Positions 49,364-58,203 of a DNA stretch of 64,000 nt are shown piece by piece. A model generated the notes under the pieces. That model saw only the letters and a list, made by a program, of their open reading frames with translations, was not told the origin of the DNA and made no database searches. How positions within the stretch are numbered: the first letter of the stretch is position 1; each line of letters starts with the position of its first letter. Made by a program: the position numbers and the translations under genes. The DNA is from Rufibacter ruber (GTDB taxonomy: Bacteria > Bacteroidota > Bacteroidia > Cytophagales > Hymenobacteraceae), in contig NZ_LRMM01000004.1 of assembly GCF_001647275.1 (NCBI RefSeq), forward strand, positions 1 through 64,000. The letters are read 5' to 3'.

Positions 49364-49392
49364 AAAATCCCGCTAGCAAGTAGCGGGATTTT
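49364..49392. terminator. terminator of the thiolase gene
   Basis: AAAATCCCGCTA, loop GCAAG, TAGCGGGATTTT. It lies 22 bp past the thiolase stop and can work on both strands. Confidence 0.92.
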
Positions 49393-49413
49393 GCCTGCAA
49401 TGGGGTAGCTGGC

Positions 49414-50619
49414 TTAGCACTTCTCATACACAATGGCCAGCCCCTGGCCTACCCCTATGCACATGGTTGCCAGGCCGTATTTTGCCTCAGGGCGGCGCTT
49501 CATCTCATGCAAAAGGGTGGCGGTGACACGGGTACCGCTGGCCCCCAGCGGATGGCCAATGGCAATGGAGCCGCCGTTGACATTTACTTTCTCCTGGTCC
49601 AGCCCCAGTTCCTGCACACAGGCCACCGCCTGCGCCGCAAAAGCTTCATTCAGCTCTATCAGGTCCAGGTCCTTTACCTCCAGGCCGGCCCGCTGCAAAG
49701 CTTTGCGGGTGGCCGGTACCGGTCCCATGCCCATGTGAGCAGGGTCTACCCCGGCTACCGCCGACGCCACAACTCTGGCCAAGGGTTTCAGGTTATGCTT
49801 TTTCAGGTACTCACCGCTCACAATAAGGGCGGCGGCGGCCCCGTCATTAATGCCCGACGAGTTTCCGGCGGTGACTGAGCCCTTCTCTTTCGCAAAAGCA
49901 GGTTTCAGCTCCGCCAGTTTCTCTAACGGCGACAGGCGCGGGTGTTCATCTGCCTGGAACAGCACAGGTTCCCCTTTTTTCTGCGGCACGGGCACCGGCA
50001 CTATCTCCTCTTTAAACTTTCCGGCCCGGGCCGCAGCCTGGTACCGCTCCTGCGACTGCCATGCAAACTGATCCTGCGCCTCCCTGGAGATGTTCCATTG
50101 CTGGGCCACGTTCTCGGCGGTTTCGCCCATGGCGTAGGGGTGGTACAGCTTAGACAGCGCGGGGTTGGTGAAGCGCCAGCCAATGGTAGTGTCATAGATT
50201 TCTGGGGTGCGGCTCCACGCGGTTTCGGCCTTGGCCATGACAAACGGGGCGCGGGTCATGCTCTCTACGCCTCCGGCAATGTATACCTCCCCCTCCCCGG
50301 CTTTGATGGCGCGGGAGGCATCTGCAATAGACTGAAGGCCTGAGGCGCAGAGACGGTTCACCGTGACGCCGCCCACTTCCTGGGGCAGCCCCGCCAGCAG
50401 GGCTGCCATGCGGGCTACGTTGCGGTTGTCTTCGCCGGCCTGGTTGGCGGCGCCAAAGATCACGTCTTCCACGTCATTGGGCTGCACGCCTGGGTTGCGG
50501 GCCATGAGCTCTTTGATCACGTGCGCCGCTAGGTCATCTGGGCGCACGGTGCTTAACGTACCGCCAAACTTGCCCACCGGGGTACGAATGATGTCTAGGA
50601 TATATGCTTCTTGCGCCAT
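49414..50619 (-). CDS. acetyl-CoA C-acyltransferase (thiolase)
   Basis: A 401-residue thiolase. [16 protein letters not shown] near residue 90 has the acyl-accepting Cys. [33 protein letters not shown] (His) and [17 protein letters not shown] near the C terminus (second Cys) complete the active site. It joins or cleaves acyl-CoA units, in fatty acid breakdown or acetoacetyl-CoA formation. Without neighbouring beta-oxidation genes the exact role is open. The start at MAQEAY (50619) is preferred over one 13 residues upstream. It is divergent from the DUF4293 gene by 55 bp, so they share a promoter region. Confidence 0.94.
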   Translation of the reverse strand: MAQEAYILDIIRTPVGKFGGTLSTVRPDDLAAHVIKELMARNPGVQPNDVEDVIFGAANQAGEDNRNVARMAALLAGLPQEVGGVTVNRLCASGLQSIADASRAIKAGEGEVYIAGGVESMTRAPFVMAKAETAWSRTPEIYDTTIGWRFTNPALSKLYHPYAMGETAENVAQQWNISREAQDQFAWQSQERYQAAARAGKFKEEIVPVPVPQKKGEPVLFQADEHPRLSPLEKLAELKPAFAKEKGSVTAGNSSGINDGAAAALIVSGEYLKKHNLKPLARVVASAVAGVDPAHMGMGPVPATRKALQRAGLEVKDLDLIELNEAFAAQAVACVQELGLDQEKVNVNGGSIAIGHPLGASGTRVTATLLHEMKRRPEAKYGLATMCIGVGQGLAIVYEKC

Positions 50620-50674
50620 GATTACCAAGTTTTGTGTAGTTTTGTAAACTATCTGCAAGTTAACTAACCCTATT

Positions 50675-51154
50675 ATGATACAAAGAATTCAAAGCGTGTT
50701 TCTGTTCCTGCTCGTGATAGCCATGGTGGCTCTGTTTTTTGTGCCCATCTGGTCTAAGACCAATCCCGCCAACGGCCAGGAATACGTGTTGACCGCTTTT
50801 AGTTTAGGCCCTGCTGCTGCCACTACCGCTGCCGAGGCGTCTACCAGCACCATTTTCATTGCCATTTTAGCGGGTCTGGCCGCCTTGATTGCATTGTACG
50901 AGATCTTTCAGTACAAAAACCGGCTTACCCAGATGAAACTGGGCTTGCTGAACTCTTTGGTGATGGCCGCCTTGATGGGGTGCGCCTTCTATTTCTCTTC
51001 TTATGTGGGCGAAGACCTGGTGAAGACGGCCCAGCAGGGCGAATACATGGCGGGTTTTTACTTGCCTGCTGTAGGCTTGCTGATGAACGTGCTGGCCAAC
51101 CGGTTTATCAAGCGGGATGAGGATTTGGTGCGGTCTATGGATCGGCTTCGGTAA
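50675..51154 (+). CDS. DUF4293 membrane protein
   Basis: A 159-residue membrane protein of the Bacteroidota family DUF4293. [20 protein letters not shown] is the characteristic start with the first helix. Further helices are [39 protein letters not shown] and [20 protein letters not shown], giving four in all. The C-terminal [13 protein letters not shown] is the usual charged end. The function is unknown. A -7-like box TAGTTTTG lies at 50637-50644, about 30 bp upstream. A family A palindrome follows the stop by 23 bp. Confidence 0.9.
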   Translation: MIQRIQSVFLFLLVIAMVALFFVPIWSKTNPANGQEYVLTAFSLGPAAATTAAEASTSTIFIAILAGLAALIALYEIFQYKNRLTQMKLGLLNSLVMAALMGCAFYFSSYVGEDLVKTAQQGEYMAGFYLPAVGLLMNVLANRFIKRDEDLVRSMDRLR

Positions 51155-51177
51155 CAGATCTTCTACATAAAGCTGAG

Positions 51178-51223
51178 ACTCTGTTTTTGGCCTGGTTTTT
51201 AGAAAACAGGCCGAAAACAGAGT
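51178..51223. repeat. family A palindrome
   Basis: ACTCTGTTTTTGGCCTGGTT ... AACAGGCCGAAAACAGAGT. Strong except for one G-T and one extra base on the left arm. Confidence 0.88.
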
Positions 51224-51603
51224 TTTTTATTTGCTCCATGGGTAGTGCGCGGTGGGAATGGCTTGGCGCTTGTTGCTGCTGGAATGCCGGGTCTGCTAGT
51301 CGCTCATCAGGTAAGTTTTTCTATTGTCTTGGCTCAGGGCTTACTCTACGGCCGATAGGTGTTGTCTGCTGTTCTACTGGCTGTGCTGTTGGAAACAGTG
51401 CCTCAATGGCATAAATGTTTCATCAATGATGCAATGCGTAGTCTGCTTTTCCCCTTGGCTGCGGCAGCTGATTTTATATTTATTTCAGTGGCAATGAGTA
51501 AATTGATGCTCCCCTGGCTGTGTTGCGGCAGTGGGAATGCGTAGTCTGCTACTCCCTTGGCTGCGGCAGGAAGGTGAAGTTCGTTATTCCCTTGGCTTTG
51601 GCG
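51224..51603. repeat. tandem-like units beside family E copy 2
   Basis: No credible ORF. Units of the form AATGCGTAGTCTGCT plus CCCTTGGCTGCGGCAG occur at 51433-51467 and 51535-51569, with relatives at 51491-51531 and 51579-51603. The same motif, reversed, is found beside copy 1 near 47400-47450. Confidence 0.6.
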
Positions 51604-52371
51604 GTTGACGCAATGCCTCACTCACTGTGTTGTTTCATCTTTTCTGCTAAGCGCTCACGGCCGCGGGGCCTCGTCCTGGCGGTGAGCACTGCTGTTAAAA
51701 CTAGGCCCTCCGGCCTTGCCGCTAAAGCGGCACCGTATTAACAGAGGCGCTCACCCCCAGGACTGGTTTGGGTTCCCCTCCTGTTACTGCTTGTGCTGTT
51801 ATGTCTGCCTCTGCAGGTAGCTGTTGCTGTCCCGCTAGCCTGAGGCGAGCCCGTGCTGCGCACATCAGCCAGGGGCAGAAGTGCTAATTAACAGAGGTGC
51901 CACCAGCAGAAGTGTTGATTGTTCATTGTTGTTTGTTTGCTTATTGCTGCTTGTTTGTCACAATCTCTGGTTCAAGTTTCCCACTTGGACCTATGGTGGC
52001 GGAAGCTTTCAGCTTCAATGAGGCGGCAGCCTCACATTACTTCTGCTTCTTCTGCCCCCCTATGGCGCGGAAGTTACTTCCGTGCCTTCTAACGCTACCT
52101 GATACTCCCGCGCTGGCGCGAGTCTCCAGACGCGTGCCTACAGCTGACGGGCGGTCTCTGGCTGCCCCCGCGGCGCGGCAGCGAAACCAGGCATTGCTGC
52201 TTCATTCGTTCTGAATTGCCTAAGATGAAAAGAAAGGACTCAGAAGATGAAAAGAAAGGACTCTGAACTCAGGACTCAGGACTCAGAACTCACTTTGATA
52301 CCCCCCCCTTTGAAGGGGGCGAACGGGGATGTTGACACCTGCCGGTCCACGCATTGCTGAGGTACGGTCAC
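51604..52371 (-). repeat. family E long non-coding element, copy 2 (inverted)
   Basis: The inverse complement of 46676-47412 at high identity by eye, including GCCTCACTCACTGTGTTGTT, the block GAGCCCGTGCTGCGCACATC, the AT-rich middle and the hairpin chain (GGCGCGGAAGTTACTTCCG, GTTCAAGTTTCCCACTTGG). About 770 bp, no credible ORF. Together with copy 1 it encloses truA, the coiled-coil gene, thiolase and DUF4293. Confidence 0.85.
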
Positions 52372-52578
52372 CCGCCATTTGCCCTACGCATTCCAGATCA
52401 CTCCCCTCCCGGGAGGGGCAGGGGTGGGTTGCAAGCATGGCTGATCTCCTTGCTGTTCCCGCCAGGCAGGAGGATCGCCCCATCCTAGGGTACGAAGTCC
52501 CGCGCAGTTCCATCCTCCAACCATCAGCAATTCATCAGACCTTATGGTGCCATGAGACCTGCGGGCGTCTGCACCAAC
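52372..52578. other. gene-free stretch between element and palindrome
   Basis: Contains GC-rich motifs also seen around 58290-58400 (TCCCGGGAGGGG, then a Gly/Arg-rich reading) but no credible ORF. Confidence 0.45.
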
Positions 52579-52622
52579 TTCCGTTTTGGGGCTGTTTTTC
52601 TGAAAACAGCTCCAAAACGGAA
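52579..52622. repeat. family A palindrome
   Basis: TTCCGTTTTGGGGCTGTTTT, TCTG, AAAACAGCTCCAAAACGGAA. The outer half-site is CCGTTTT/AAAACGG; spacer GGGG/CTCC has one mismatch. It is 5 bp past the coaE stop. Confidence 0.9.
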
Positions 52623-52626
52623 AATA

Positions 52627-53235
52627 TTACGGCTGCTTCTGTTCGGCCAGGGTTAAAAACTTTTCGTGGAGCTGCACTACCTGGGGCACTACCAGTTGCA
52701 CATCATCATTGTACAGAACAAACTGGGCGCGGCGTATGCGTTCTTCTTCTGGGAGTTGTTTGCTTATGATAGCGTCAACGTCTGCGGGGCTGCGGTGGGA
52801 ATCCCGCAGGAGGGTGCGGGCTTTGCGAAGGCCAATGGGGGCTGAAACGGTGAGCACATGGTCAACCTGCGTGTAAGCGTTTGATTCAAACATGAGGGCG
52901 GCCTCTTTCAACACGTATGGGGCCTGGGCGTGCGCCTCTAACCAGCGGTAAAAATCCTTCCGCACCTGAGGGTGTACCAATTTGTTCAGCCTGGCCAGCT
53001 GTTCTGCATCATGAAATACTTTTTGGGCGAGATAGGGGCGGTTCAGGTGGTGGTGTGCATCAAAGGTCTCTGGCCCGAAGGCAGCCATCAAGCCTTGCCG
53101 AAGCTCCGGGTCATGGTTCATCACCCATTTGGCACGAGTATCTGAGTCATAGACGGGGACTCCCAGCAGCTGGAAGCATCTGCAGACAATGCTCTTGCCA
53201 GAACCAATTCCGCCGGTGATGCCAATTTTGAGCAT
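52627..53235 (-). CDS. coaE: dephospho-CoA kinase
   Basis: A 202-residue CoaE, the last step of coenzyme A synthesis. LKIGITGGIGSGKSIVCRCF is the P-loop. VYDSDTRAKWVMNHDPELRQ, VHPQVRKDFYRWLEAHAQAP and EAALMFESNAYTQVDHVLTV are conserved blocks of the family, and RTLLRDSHRSPADVDAII the lid. It is the last gene of the nusB-to-coaE cluster, whose upstream neighbour (YbbR) stops 4 bp before the coaE start. This order is frequent in Bacteroidota. Confidence 0.95.
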   Translation of the reverse strand: MLKIGITGGIGSGKSIVCRCFQLLGVPVYDSDTRAKWVMNHDPELRQGLMAAFGPETFDAHHHLNRPYLAQKVFHDAEQLARLNKLVHPQVRKDFYRWLEAHAQAPYVLKEAALMFESNAYTQVDHVLTVSAPIGLRKARTLLRDSHRSPADVDAIISKQLPEEERIRRAQFVLYNDDVQLVVPQVVQLHEKFLTLAEQKQP

Positions 53236-53239
53236 GAGG

Positions 53240-54220
53240 TTATTGTGGTGTGAGGGAGATGTGCACCCGCGCCGGCAGAACAGACACTTGCCTCACCAAA
53301 GGGGGGGTGTGGCTTACCACCAGCACAATGGTTGAGTCTGCGGCATTGAATTTCTGGTAGTCTAGCACCACCTGGAACAGCTCTGGCTGTATTTGCTCCC
53401 TGTGTTTAGGCAGGAAGGCGTATTGTACCCTAACCGGGCCATTTACCAGCCGCAACCTATACCCCGGCGGGAAATTCTGCAACAAAGGCGGCACCGCCAC
53501 CTCCTGCCGCTCCAGCGCCAGTACGTTGAACTCAACTTCGGCCTCACTCACATCTGCTTTCACCAGTTTGGTAAAGTCATGGGTAAGGCTTAACTCGCCC
53601 TTGTAAGGAGCTTTTAAACTGGCGGTGGGCACCGCCAACGGGTAGGGGCTGGGGAATTGCTCAATGATCCGTTCAGGGCCCACAAACGTGACCGAGTCTG
53701 GTCTGATCACAATGGGTCCCGCAAAGGCAAAGCCGGAGTCAATCTGGAGTTGGGTGGAGTCTACCGTAATGGGTACTTTCCGGGTGACCAGCCGGTCAAA
53801 GTCAAAAGCAATGGAGTCTGTGGCCACAAAATTCAGCGCCAGCCCATCCAGCACACTGGAAATAGCGGGGCGTAAGGCCGTACCCGGCACACTTTTCACG
53901 TACGGAAGGCCCCTTATGGTGAGTATGGCGGGCTGCACCTGGAACTGGAGGTTCTTGCGCAGCAGCTTCCAGCCCTTGCCGGTCACACTGATGGTAACCT
54001 CCTCCGGGAGCGGTTTTACGGGCACCAGCTGCCTGGGGTCATAGGCAAACTGAATGGGGTAGGAGACCAGGGTGGTGTAATTCTTATTGAGTGCGTTGAG
54101 GAGCCAGAAAGTAGCCGCCGTGAAAAAACAAAGCAAGACCACCCTCCAATACTGTTTCTGCTTGGGCGAAAACGGTTTCAGTAACCAGAGGAGGGCTTGC
54201 TTTGTTCTGTTAAAAGGCAA
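53240..54220 (-). CDS. YbbR-domain protein
   Basis: A 326-residue protein with one N-terminal membrane helix (WRVVLLCFFTAATFWLLNAL) and a large extracytoplasmic part. Two YbbR-type repeats are visible by their strand pattern (PLPEEVTISVTGKGWKLLRK; FAGPIVIRPDSVTFVGPERI). YbbR domains bind membrane regulators such as diadenylate cyclase in other phyla. No such partner is in this window. The gene lies 8 bp from yajC and 4 bp from coaE, so it is part of one transcript. Confidence 0.88.
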   Translation of the reverse strand: MPFNRTKQALLWLLKPFSPKQKQYWRVVLLCFFTAATFWLLNALNKNYTTLVSYPIQFAYDPRQLVPVKPLPEEVTISVTGKGWKLLRKNLQFQVQPAILTIRGLPYVKSVPGTALRPAISSVLDGLALNFVATDSIAFDFDRLVTRKVPITVDSTQLQIDSGFAFAGPIVIRPDSVTFVGPERIIEQFPSPYPLAVPTASLKAPYKGELSLTHDFTKLVKADVSEAEVEFNVLALERQEVAVPPLLQNFPPGYRLRLVNGPVRVQYAFLPKHREQIQPELFQVVLDYQKFNAADSTIVLVVSHTPPLVRQVSVLPARVHISLTPQ

Positions 54221-54228
54221 GGTGTCTT

Positions 54229-54555
54229 TTAAGAATTAACGGTTTCTGTAGTGGCAGCCACTTTGCTCGCAGATTCGCGGGCAATGGCTACTTTGTCAAA
54301 CTTTAATTTGATGCCTTTGTCAATCTCCAGCCAGACAGCATCTTCATCAATGCTGAGAATACGGCCGTGCAGACCTCCTATGGTCACCACCTGCATTCCT
54401 CTTTTGAGTTCATCCCTGAACTTTCTCTGGTCCTTGGCCTTCTTCTGCTGCGGACGCATAATGAAGAAGTAGAACACAATAAAGATGGCCCCTATCAAGA
54501 GGAACTGAGACATGCCACCGCCCGGGGCGGCAGCCTGTAAAAGAATAGTTAACAT
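54229..54555 (-). CDS. yajC: preprotein translocase subunit YajC
   Basis: A 108-residue YajC, an accessory protein of the Sec translocon. MSQFLLIGAIFIVFYFFIMR near residue 14 is the single membrane helix, followed by PQQKKAKDQRKFRDELKRGM and QVVTIGGLHGRILSIDED, the conserved cytoplasmic part. KGIKLKFDKVAIARESASKV closes the domain. Its place between DUF1573 and YbbR is a common Bacteroidota arrangement. Gaps to neighbours are 8 and 13 bp. Confidence 0.94.
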   Translation of the reverse strand: MLTILLQAAAPGGGMSQFLLIGAIFIVFYFFIMRPQQKKAKDQRKFRDELKRGMQVVTIGGLHGRILSIDEDAVWLEIDKGIKLKFDKVAIARESASKVAATTETVNS

Positions 54556-54568
54556 ACCTGCTTTTGAA

Positions 54569-55114
54569 TTATAATCTAACCGGACCCTCAGCTCCCGCCG
54601 TTGGCACAGAACCGGTGATGTTGGTTTTAATGGTCAGGTAGTTTACCTGTGGGTCTGTATTAGCCGTGATAGTGATTTGTTTTGAAGTCTGGCCTGACTT
54701 GCCAGCAGGGTCAAACACCACCTTGATAGAACCTGTCTTGCCTGGAGCCACCGGCTCTTTTGGCCACTCTGGCACGGTGCAGCCGCAAGAAGCAGATGCG
54801 CTCTCAATCACCAGCGGTGATTTACCGGTGTTGGTGAAGGTGAAGGTATGCTCTACTTTCTTGTCTTGCTTAATAGTCCCAAAGTCATACTCGGTTTCTT
54901 TGAACGTCATCACCGGCTTGGGCGCATTAGGGTTCACGGCCTCCTGGCTGGTCACGTTGGGGTTGGTGGCCGGGTCATTGGCGGCAACCGGGGCAGAGCC
55001 TTCAGAGGCGTTCTGCTCAGTGGCGGTTGCCTCCTCGGTAGCAGCTTTCTTCTCGCAGCTGGCAGTGAAAAGGCCGCCGGCTATCAACATGGCGAATATA
55101 AATTGCTTTTTCAT
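54569..55114 (-). CDS. DUF1573-domain lipoprotein
   Basis: A 181-residue lipoprotein ([11 protein letters not shown] lipobox, Cys near residue 20). After a disordered acidic linker the DUF1573 domain follows: [20 protein letters not shown], then [40 protein letters not shown] and [20 protein letters not shown]. The CGC motif and the immunoglobulin-like strands are typical. Such proteins probably bind at the cell envelope; the exact role is unknown. It sits just upstream of yajC. Confidence 0.92.
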   Translation of the reverse strand: MKKQFIFAMLIAGGLFTASCEKKAATEEATATEQNASEGSAPVAANDPATNPNVTSQEAVNPNAPKPVMTFKETEYDFGTIKQDKKVEHTFTFTNTGKSPLVIESASASCGCTVPEWPKEPVAPGKTGSIKVVFDPAGKSGQTSKQITITANTDPQVNYLTIKTNITGSVPTAGAEGPVRL

Positions 55115-55146
55115 AAATGGTTAGCCTATCTTAAGAATAGGACAAG

Positions 55147-56145
55147 TTACAAATTAGAAATGATATGCTGGGCAAATTCTGAGGTAGAAGCCGTACCACC
55201 CAGGTCACGGGTGCAGCAGTTCTTGTCAATCAGGGTTTTCTCCAGTGCTTTCTCAATTTTGCTAGCATGCTCATGCAAGCCCATGTGCTCCAGCATCATC
55301 AAAGCTGAACGCAGCAAGGCGGTGGGGTTGGCCAGGCCCTGCCCGGCAATATCTGGGGCTGAGCCGTGTACTGCCTCAAAAATGGCCATGTCATCGCCAA
55401 TGTTGGCACCAGACACCACGCCCAGACCGCCCACCAGGCCGGCGCACAGGTCAGACAGGATATCACCAAACAGGTTGGTGGTCACTATCACGTCAAACTG
55501 CTCTGGCTTGCTTACCAGCTGCATGCACATGTTGTCAATGATCTTGTCTTCCCACGGCACGCTGGGGAATTCCTTAGACACCTCAGCGGCCGCCTCCAGC
55601 ATTAACCGGCCGGCGTTTTTCAGGATATTGGCTTTGTGCGCCACCGTTACCTTAGAACGGTTTTGCTTGGCGGCATATTGGAATGCCGCCCTAACAATTT
55701 TATGGCAGCCCTCAACCGTCACGCGTGAAATAGAGTCAGCAATGCCCAGACGCTCGTCATAGATCTCCAGACCCGCGTACAAGCCTTCTGTGTTCTCCCG
55801 GAACAACACCAGGTCTACATTGTCAAAGCGGGTTTTCACGCCCGCCGTGGTTTTGGCCGGGCGCACATTGGAGTACAGGTCGTATTTCTGGCGGAGCTGC
55901 ACGTTAATGCTCTTGAAACCTTTGCCTACCGGGGTGGTAATAGGGCCCTTCAAGGCAATTTTGTTACGCTCCAGCGAGGCTAGCAGGCTCTGCGGAATCA
56001 ACTCACCCATGCTCTCAAAGGTGGTCTGTCCGGCATTCTCTTCTTCCCAGGTAATGGGCACTTGTGCGGCTGCAAAGATCGCCTTAACGGCTTCTGTGAT
56101 CTCAGGACCTATCCCGTCGCCGGGAATAAGGGTAACGGTTGTCAT
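55147..56145 (-). CDS. NAD-dependent isocitrate dehydrogenase-like protein
   Basis: A 332-residue enzyme of the isocitrate/isopropylmalate dehydrogenase family. [20 protein letters not shown] is the start. [20 protein letters not shown] near residue 80 is the substrate-binding motif, and [16 protein letters not shown] is typical of IDH3-like, isocitrate-type members. [29 protein letters not shown] and [20 protein letters not shown] are the remaining catalytic and cofactor blocks. It oxidises isocitrate to 2-oxoglutarate, most likely with NAD+. It is in line with the nusB-coaE cluster, with a 32 bp gap to DUF1573. Confidence 0.9.
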   Translation of the reverse strand: MTTVTLIPGDGIGPEITEAVKAIFAAAQVPITWEEENAGQTTFESMGELIPQSLLASLERNKIALKGPITTPVGKGFKSINVQLRQKYDLYSNVRPAKTTAGVKTRFDNVDLVLFRENTEGLYAGLEIYDERLGIADSISRVTVEGCHKIVRAAFQYAAKQNRSKVTVAHKANILKNAGRLMLEAAAEVSKEFPSVPWEDKIIDNMCMQLVSKPEQFDVIVTTNLFGDILSDLCAGLVGGLGVVSGANIGDDMAIFEAVHGSAPDIAGQGLANPTALLRSALMMLEHMGLHEHASKIEKALEKTLIDKNCCTRDLGGTASTSEFAQHIISNL

Positions 56146-56154
56146 GGTCAGGGC

Positions 56155-56460
56155 TTAAATTTCCTTCTTACTGTTTATTTGATTGATGAGGGAGTCTACG
56201 TCTACCAGCAGGCGCTCGGCTTTGTCGCGGGCGTCTTTGATCACGCGCTGTCCCTCGGTTTTGGCGGCAGAGCCCAGTTCTTCTCTTCCAGACACCAGGT
56301 CATTGGTCAACTCCAGCAGCCGGGTGCGGTACTTCTCTAACTGAAAGCTCAGTTTGTCACGGGTTTCACGGCCTCTCTCCGGGGCGAACAGAATTCCCAA
56401 TACCGCGCCTGTGGCGATACCGGTGGAAAAGGCAAGGATTGCATTGGTTTTTTTGCCCAT
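56155..56460 (-). CDS. YtxH-domain protein
   Basis: A 101-residue protein with one N-terminal hydrophobic segment (AILAFSTGIATGAVLGILFA) followed by PERGRETRDKLSFQLEKYRT, the YtxH signature after the helix. The rest is charged amphipathic helix (RDKAERLLVDVDSLINQINS). YtxH-like proteins are general stress or envelope proteins of unknown mechanism. The start lies 72 bp before a perfect family A palindrome. It is 9 bp upstream of the dehydrogenase start, so they are probably co-transcribed. Confidence 0.87.
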   Translation of the reverse strand: MGKKTNAILAFSTGIATGAVLGILFAPERGRETRDKLSFQLEKYRTRLLELTNDLVSGREELGSAAKTEGQRVIKDARDKAERLLVDVDSLINQINSKKEI

Positions 56461-56531
56461 AGTTTTGGTAGTGTTTAAGTATGTAAGCCGCCCTGGATAA
56501 AGTACGCTGCCGGGCGGAGGTTAGCAATATG

Positions 56532-56581
56532 GTTTTCTGTTTTGGGGCTGTTTTCAGAAAAACAGCCCCAAAACAGAAAAC
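56532..56581. repeat. family A palindrome, perfect
   Basis: GTTTTCTGTTTTGGGGCTGT ... ACAGCCCCAAAACAGAAAAC. The spacer is GGGG/CCCC and arms pair over 23 bp. It lies inside the nusB-ytxH intergenic gap of an apparent operon. Confidence 0.95.
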
Positions 56582-56622
56582 GGTTAGTATCTCCTCTCCA
56601 TACGAACGAAAACCAACCGAGA

Positions 56623-57795
56623 TTATTTGTTGTCTAACAAACCTCTTCCTGATTTACGTATCTCACCGCTCTTGATCAGGTCTTGAGACAGTTTATCTAA
56701 CACCCCGTTGACAAATTGCTTGCTCTTGGGCGTGCTGTACACTTTAGAGATGTCAATGTACTCATTGATGGTCACTTTTACCGGAATGCTGCGGAAAATA
56801 TGCATTTCGCAGAGGGCCATCTTCAAAATGATTTTATCCAGCTGGGCTACGCGCTCCACATCCCAGTTCTGCACGCTCTCAGAGATCATGGCCTCGTACT
56901 TTTCATCCTCTTTCAGGGTTTCAAAGTACAGCTCCTCAAAGAAGGCTTTGTCATCATCCCAGCTGGGCGAAAGGTCCAGCAGGGCCAGGTGCTCATCTGT
57001 GTCTTCCTCCAGCATCTTGATGGATTTGTTCACCAGGTTTTTCACCACAGACTTGTTCTCTACCCAGTTCAGGTCTTTCTCCTCAAACAGCGCCTGCAGG
57101 TTCTCGTCCTTAAAGATAACATTTTTGAAGATATGTTTGAGCAGTTCGTGGTCTTGCTCATAGGTGGGGTCCTGTAGCTCCAGGTACTCCAGCACGGCCT
57201 CGTCTTTCTTGAGGTTGTGGCGGTAGATGTTTTGGATCACCTCCATGTCACCCGCCCAGCTCAGGTTACGCCTAATGACGCGCTGCTCCAGGAATTTATT
57301 GGTTAGCAGCTTCTGCAGCGCCTTGTTGTCCAGTAGCTTGCGCAGGTTTACGTCTTTTCGCTCAGTGAAGCGGGTGGCGGCTTTCTGCTCCTCGCCCTCA
57401 ATCTGGTGCGCCAGTTCCTGGGCCACCAGCAGCGTGAGCAGATAGCGGTCATAGATTTCCTCAGCGGCAGCCACCATCTGGTTCCCGAAGAACTTGAGGT
57501 CTTTCTTAAGCGAGTTCTGGTAGAAGTTCACCGCGGCCTGGGCGGCGTCTAAGATCTCCCGGTCTTTCTCCTCGGTGTCAAATTTGCGGGTCTGGTACCA
57601 TTCTTTGAACAGCAGGCTGGCAATCTGCTTCTGGCCTTCCAGTTTTTTTCGGTCCTGCGCCACAATGGCCATAAGGTCAGGGGCAAATCGGTCCGCAATC
57701 AAATCCAGGGCCAACTGATAGTCAGACCCTTCTGCCTGCACGTAGGCGTAGATGGCTTGCATGGCTTTGATGCGGAGTATTCTGCGGTTGAGCAT
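56623..57795 (-). CDS. nusB: transcription antitermination factor NusB, long form
   Basis: A 390-residue NusB, much longer than the about 140 residues of E. coli NusB. Bacteroidota NusB proteins have an inserted or N-terminal extension. MLNRRILRIKAMQAIYAYVQ is the usual start. The C-terminal half (LDLSPSWDDDKAFFEELYFE, VERVAQLDKIILKMALCEMH, IPVKVTINEYIDISKVYSTP, KSKQFVNGVLDKLSQDL) is the conserved NusB core with the RNA- and S10-binding surface. The start at 57795 is preferred, as the longer reading adds 42 unrelated residues. A near-consensus promoter lies about 100 bp upstream. First gene of the cluster ending at coaE. Confidence 0.93.
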   Translation of the reverse strand: MLNRRILRIKAMQAIYAYVQAEGSDYQLALDLIADRFAPDLMAIVAQDRKKLEGQKQIASLLFKEWYQTRKFDTEEKDREILDAAQAAVNFYQNSLKKDLKFFGNQMVAAAEEIYDRYLLTLLVAQELAHQIEGEEQKAATRFTERKDVNLRKLLDNKALQKLLTNKFLEQRVIRRNLSWAGDMEVIQNIYRHNLKKDEAVLEYLELQDPTYEQDHELLKHIFKNVIFKDENLQALFEEKDLNWVENKSVVKNLVNKSIKMLEEDTDEHLALLDLSPSWDDDKAFFEELYFETLKEDEKYEAMISESVQNWDVERVAQLDKIILKMALCEMHIFRSIPVKVTINEYIDISKVYSTPKSKQFVNGVLDKLSQDLIKSGEIRKSGRGLLDNK

Positions 57796-57897
57796 GTTAT
57801 ATGAAGGAAAGAACGTGGTGAACGTGAAAATTACGGTAAAAGTTGGCCTTCCGGCCGATGGCTCCAAGGCATTTGCTGCCCCAGCCCAATTCTGCCG

Positions 57898-57929
57898 CAA
57901 AGGTCTGAACTTGCGGGGCAAGAACCAAA
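57898..57929 (-). promoter_or_regulatory. candidate promoter of nusB cluster
   Basis: On the - strand TTTG, exactly 20 bp, then GACCTTTG with CGG after it. One mismatch (G for T) to TAnnTTTG; the same geometry as the rplU promoter. Confidence 0.5.
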
Positions 57930-57979
57930 CGCTCGTTCTTTTTTAATTGATCCCATGGCCTGCAAAGGCTGCGGCGCAG

Positions 57980-58023
57980 TTCTGTTTTGGCGCTGATTTT
58001 GGAAAAACAGCCCGGAAACGGAA
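57980..58023. repeat. family A palindrome
   Basis: TTCTGTTTTGGCGCTGATTT, TGG, AAAAACAGCCCGGAAACGGAA. Good outer pairing, some spacer mismatches. Confidence 0.78.
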
Positions 58024-58130
58024 AAGCGGAATTCCTTCTCCCTCTGGGAGAAGGTTAGGATGAGGGTGGTTCAAGTTGCCAGAAGCAGGATTTTCAGGAT
58101 TGAATAAATTTTCAGGATTGAGGGAATTGT

Positions 58131-58177
58131 TGGCACAGACGCTCGCAGGTCCTCCGGACGCTACGAGGTCTTTTGAG
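58131..58177 (+). repeat. family F unit, complete
   Basis: TGGCACAGACGCTCGCAGGT then CCTCCGGACGCTACGAGGTC and TTTTGAG. Contains GACGCT twice and a short GTCC/GGAC stem. Confidence 0.7.
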
Positions 58178-58203
58178 AATTACTGATTGCCAATTGTTGA
58201 TTG

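Noticed and set aside
46676-52371. Composite transposon made by the inverted family E copies
   Set aside because: The copies have no transposase ORF, and the enclosed genes are ordinary housekeeping genes; homologous recombination is a more modest explanation.
54848-55762. 304-codon + strand frame
   Set aside because: Runs antisense through DUF1573 and the dehydrogenase genes, both clearly coding on the - strand.
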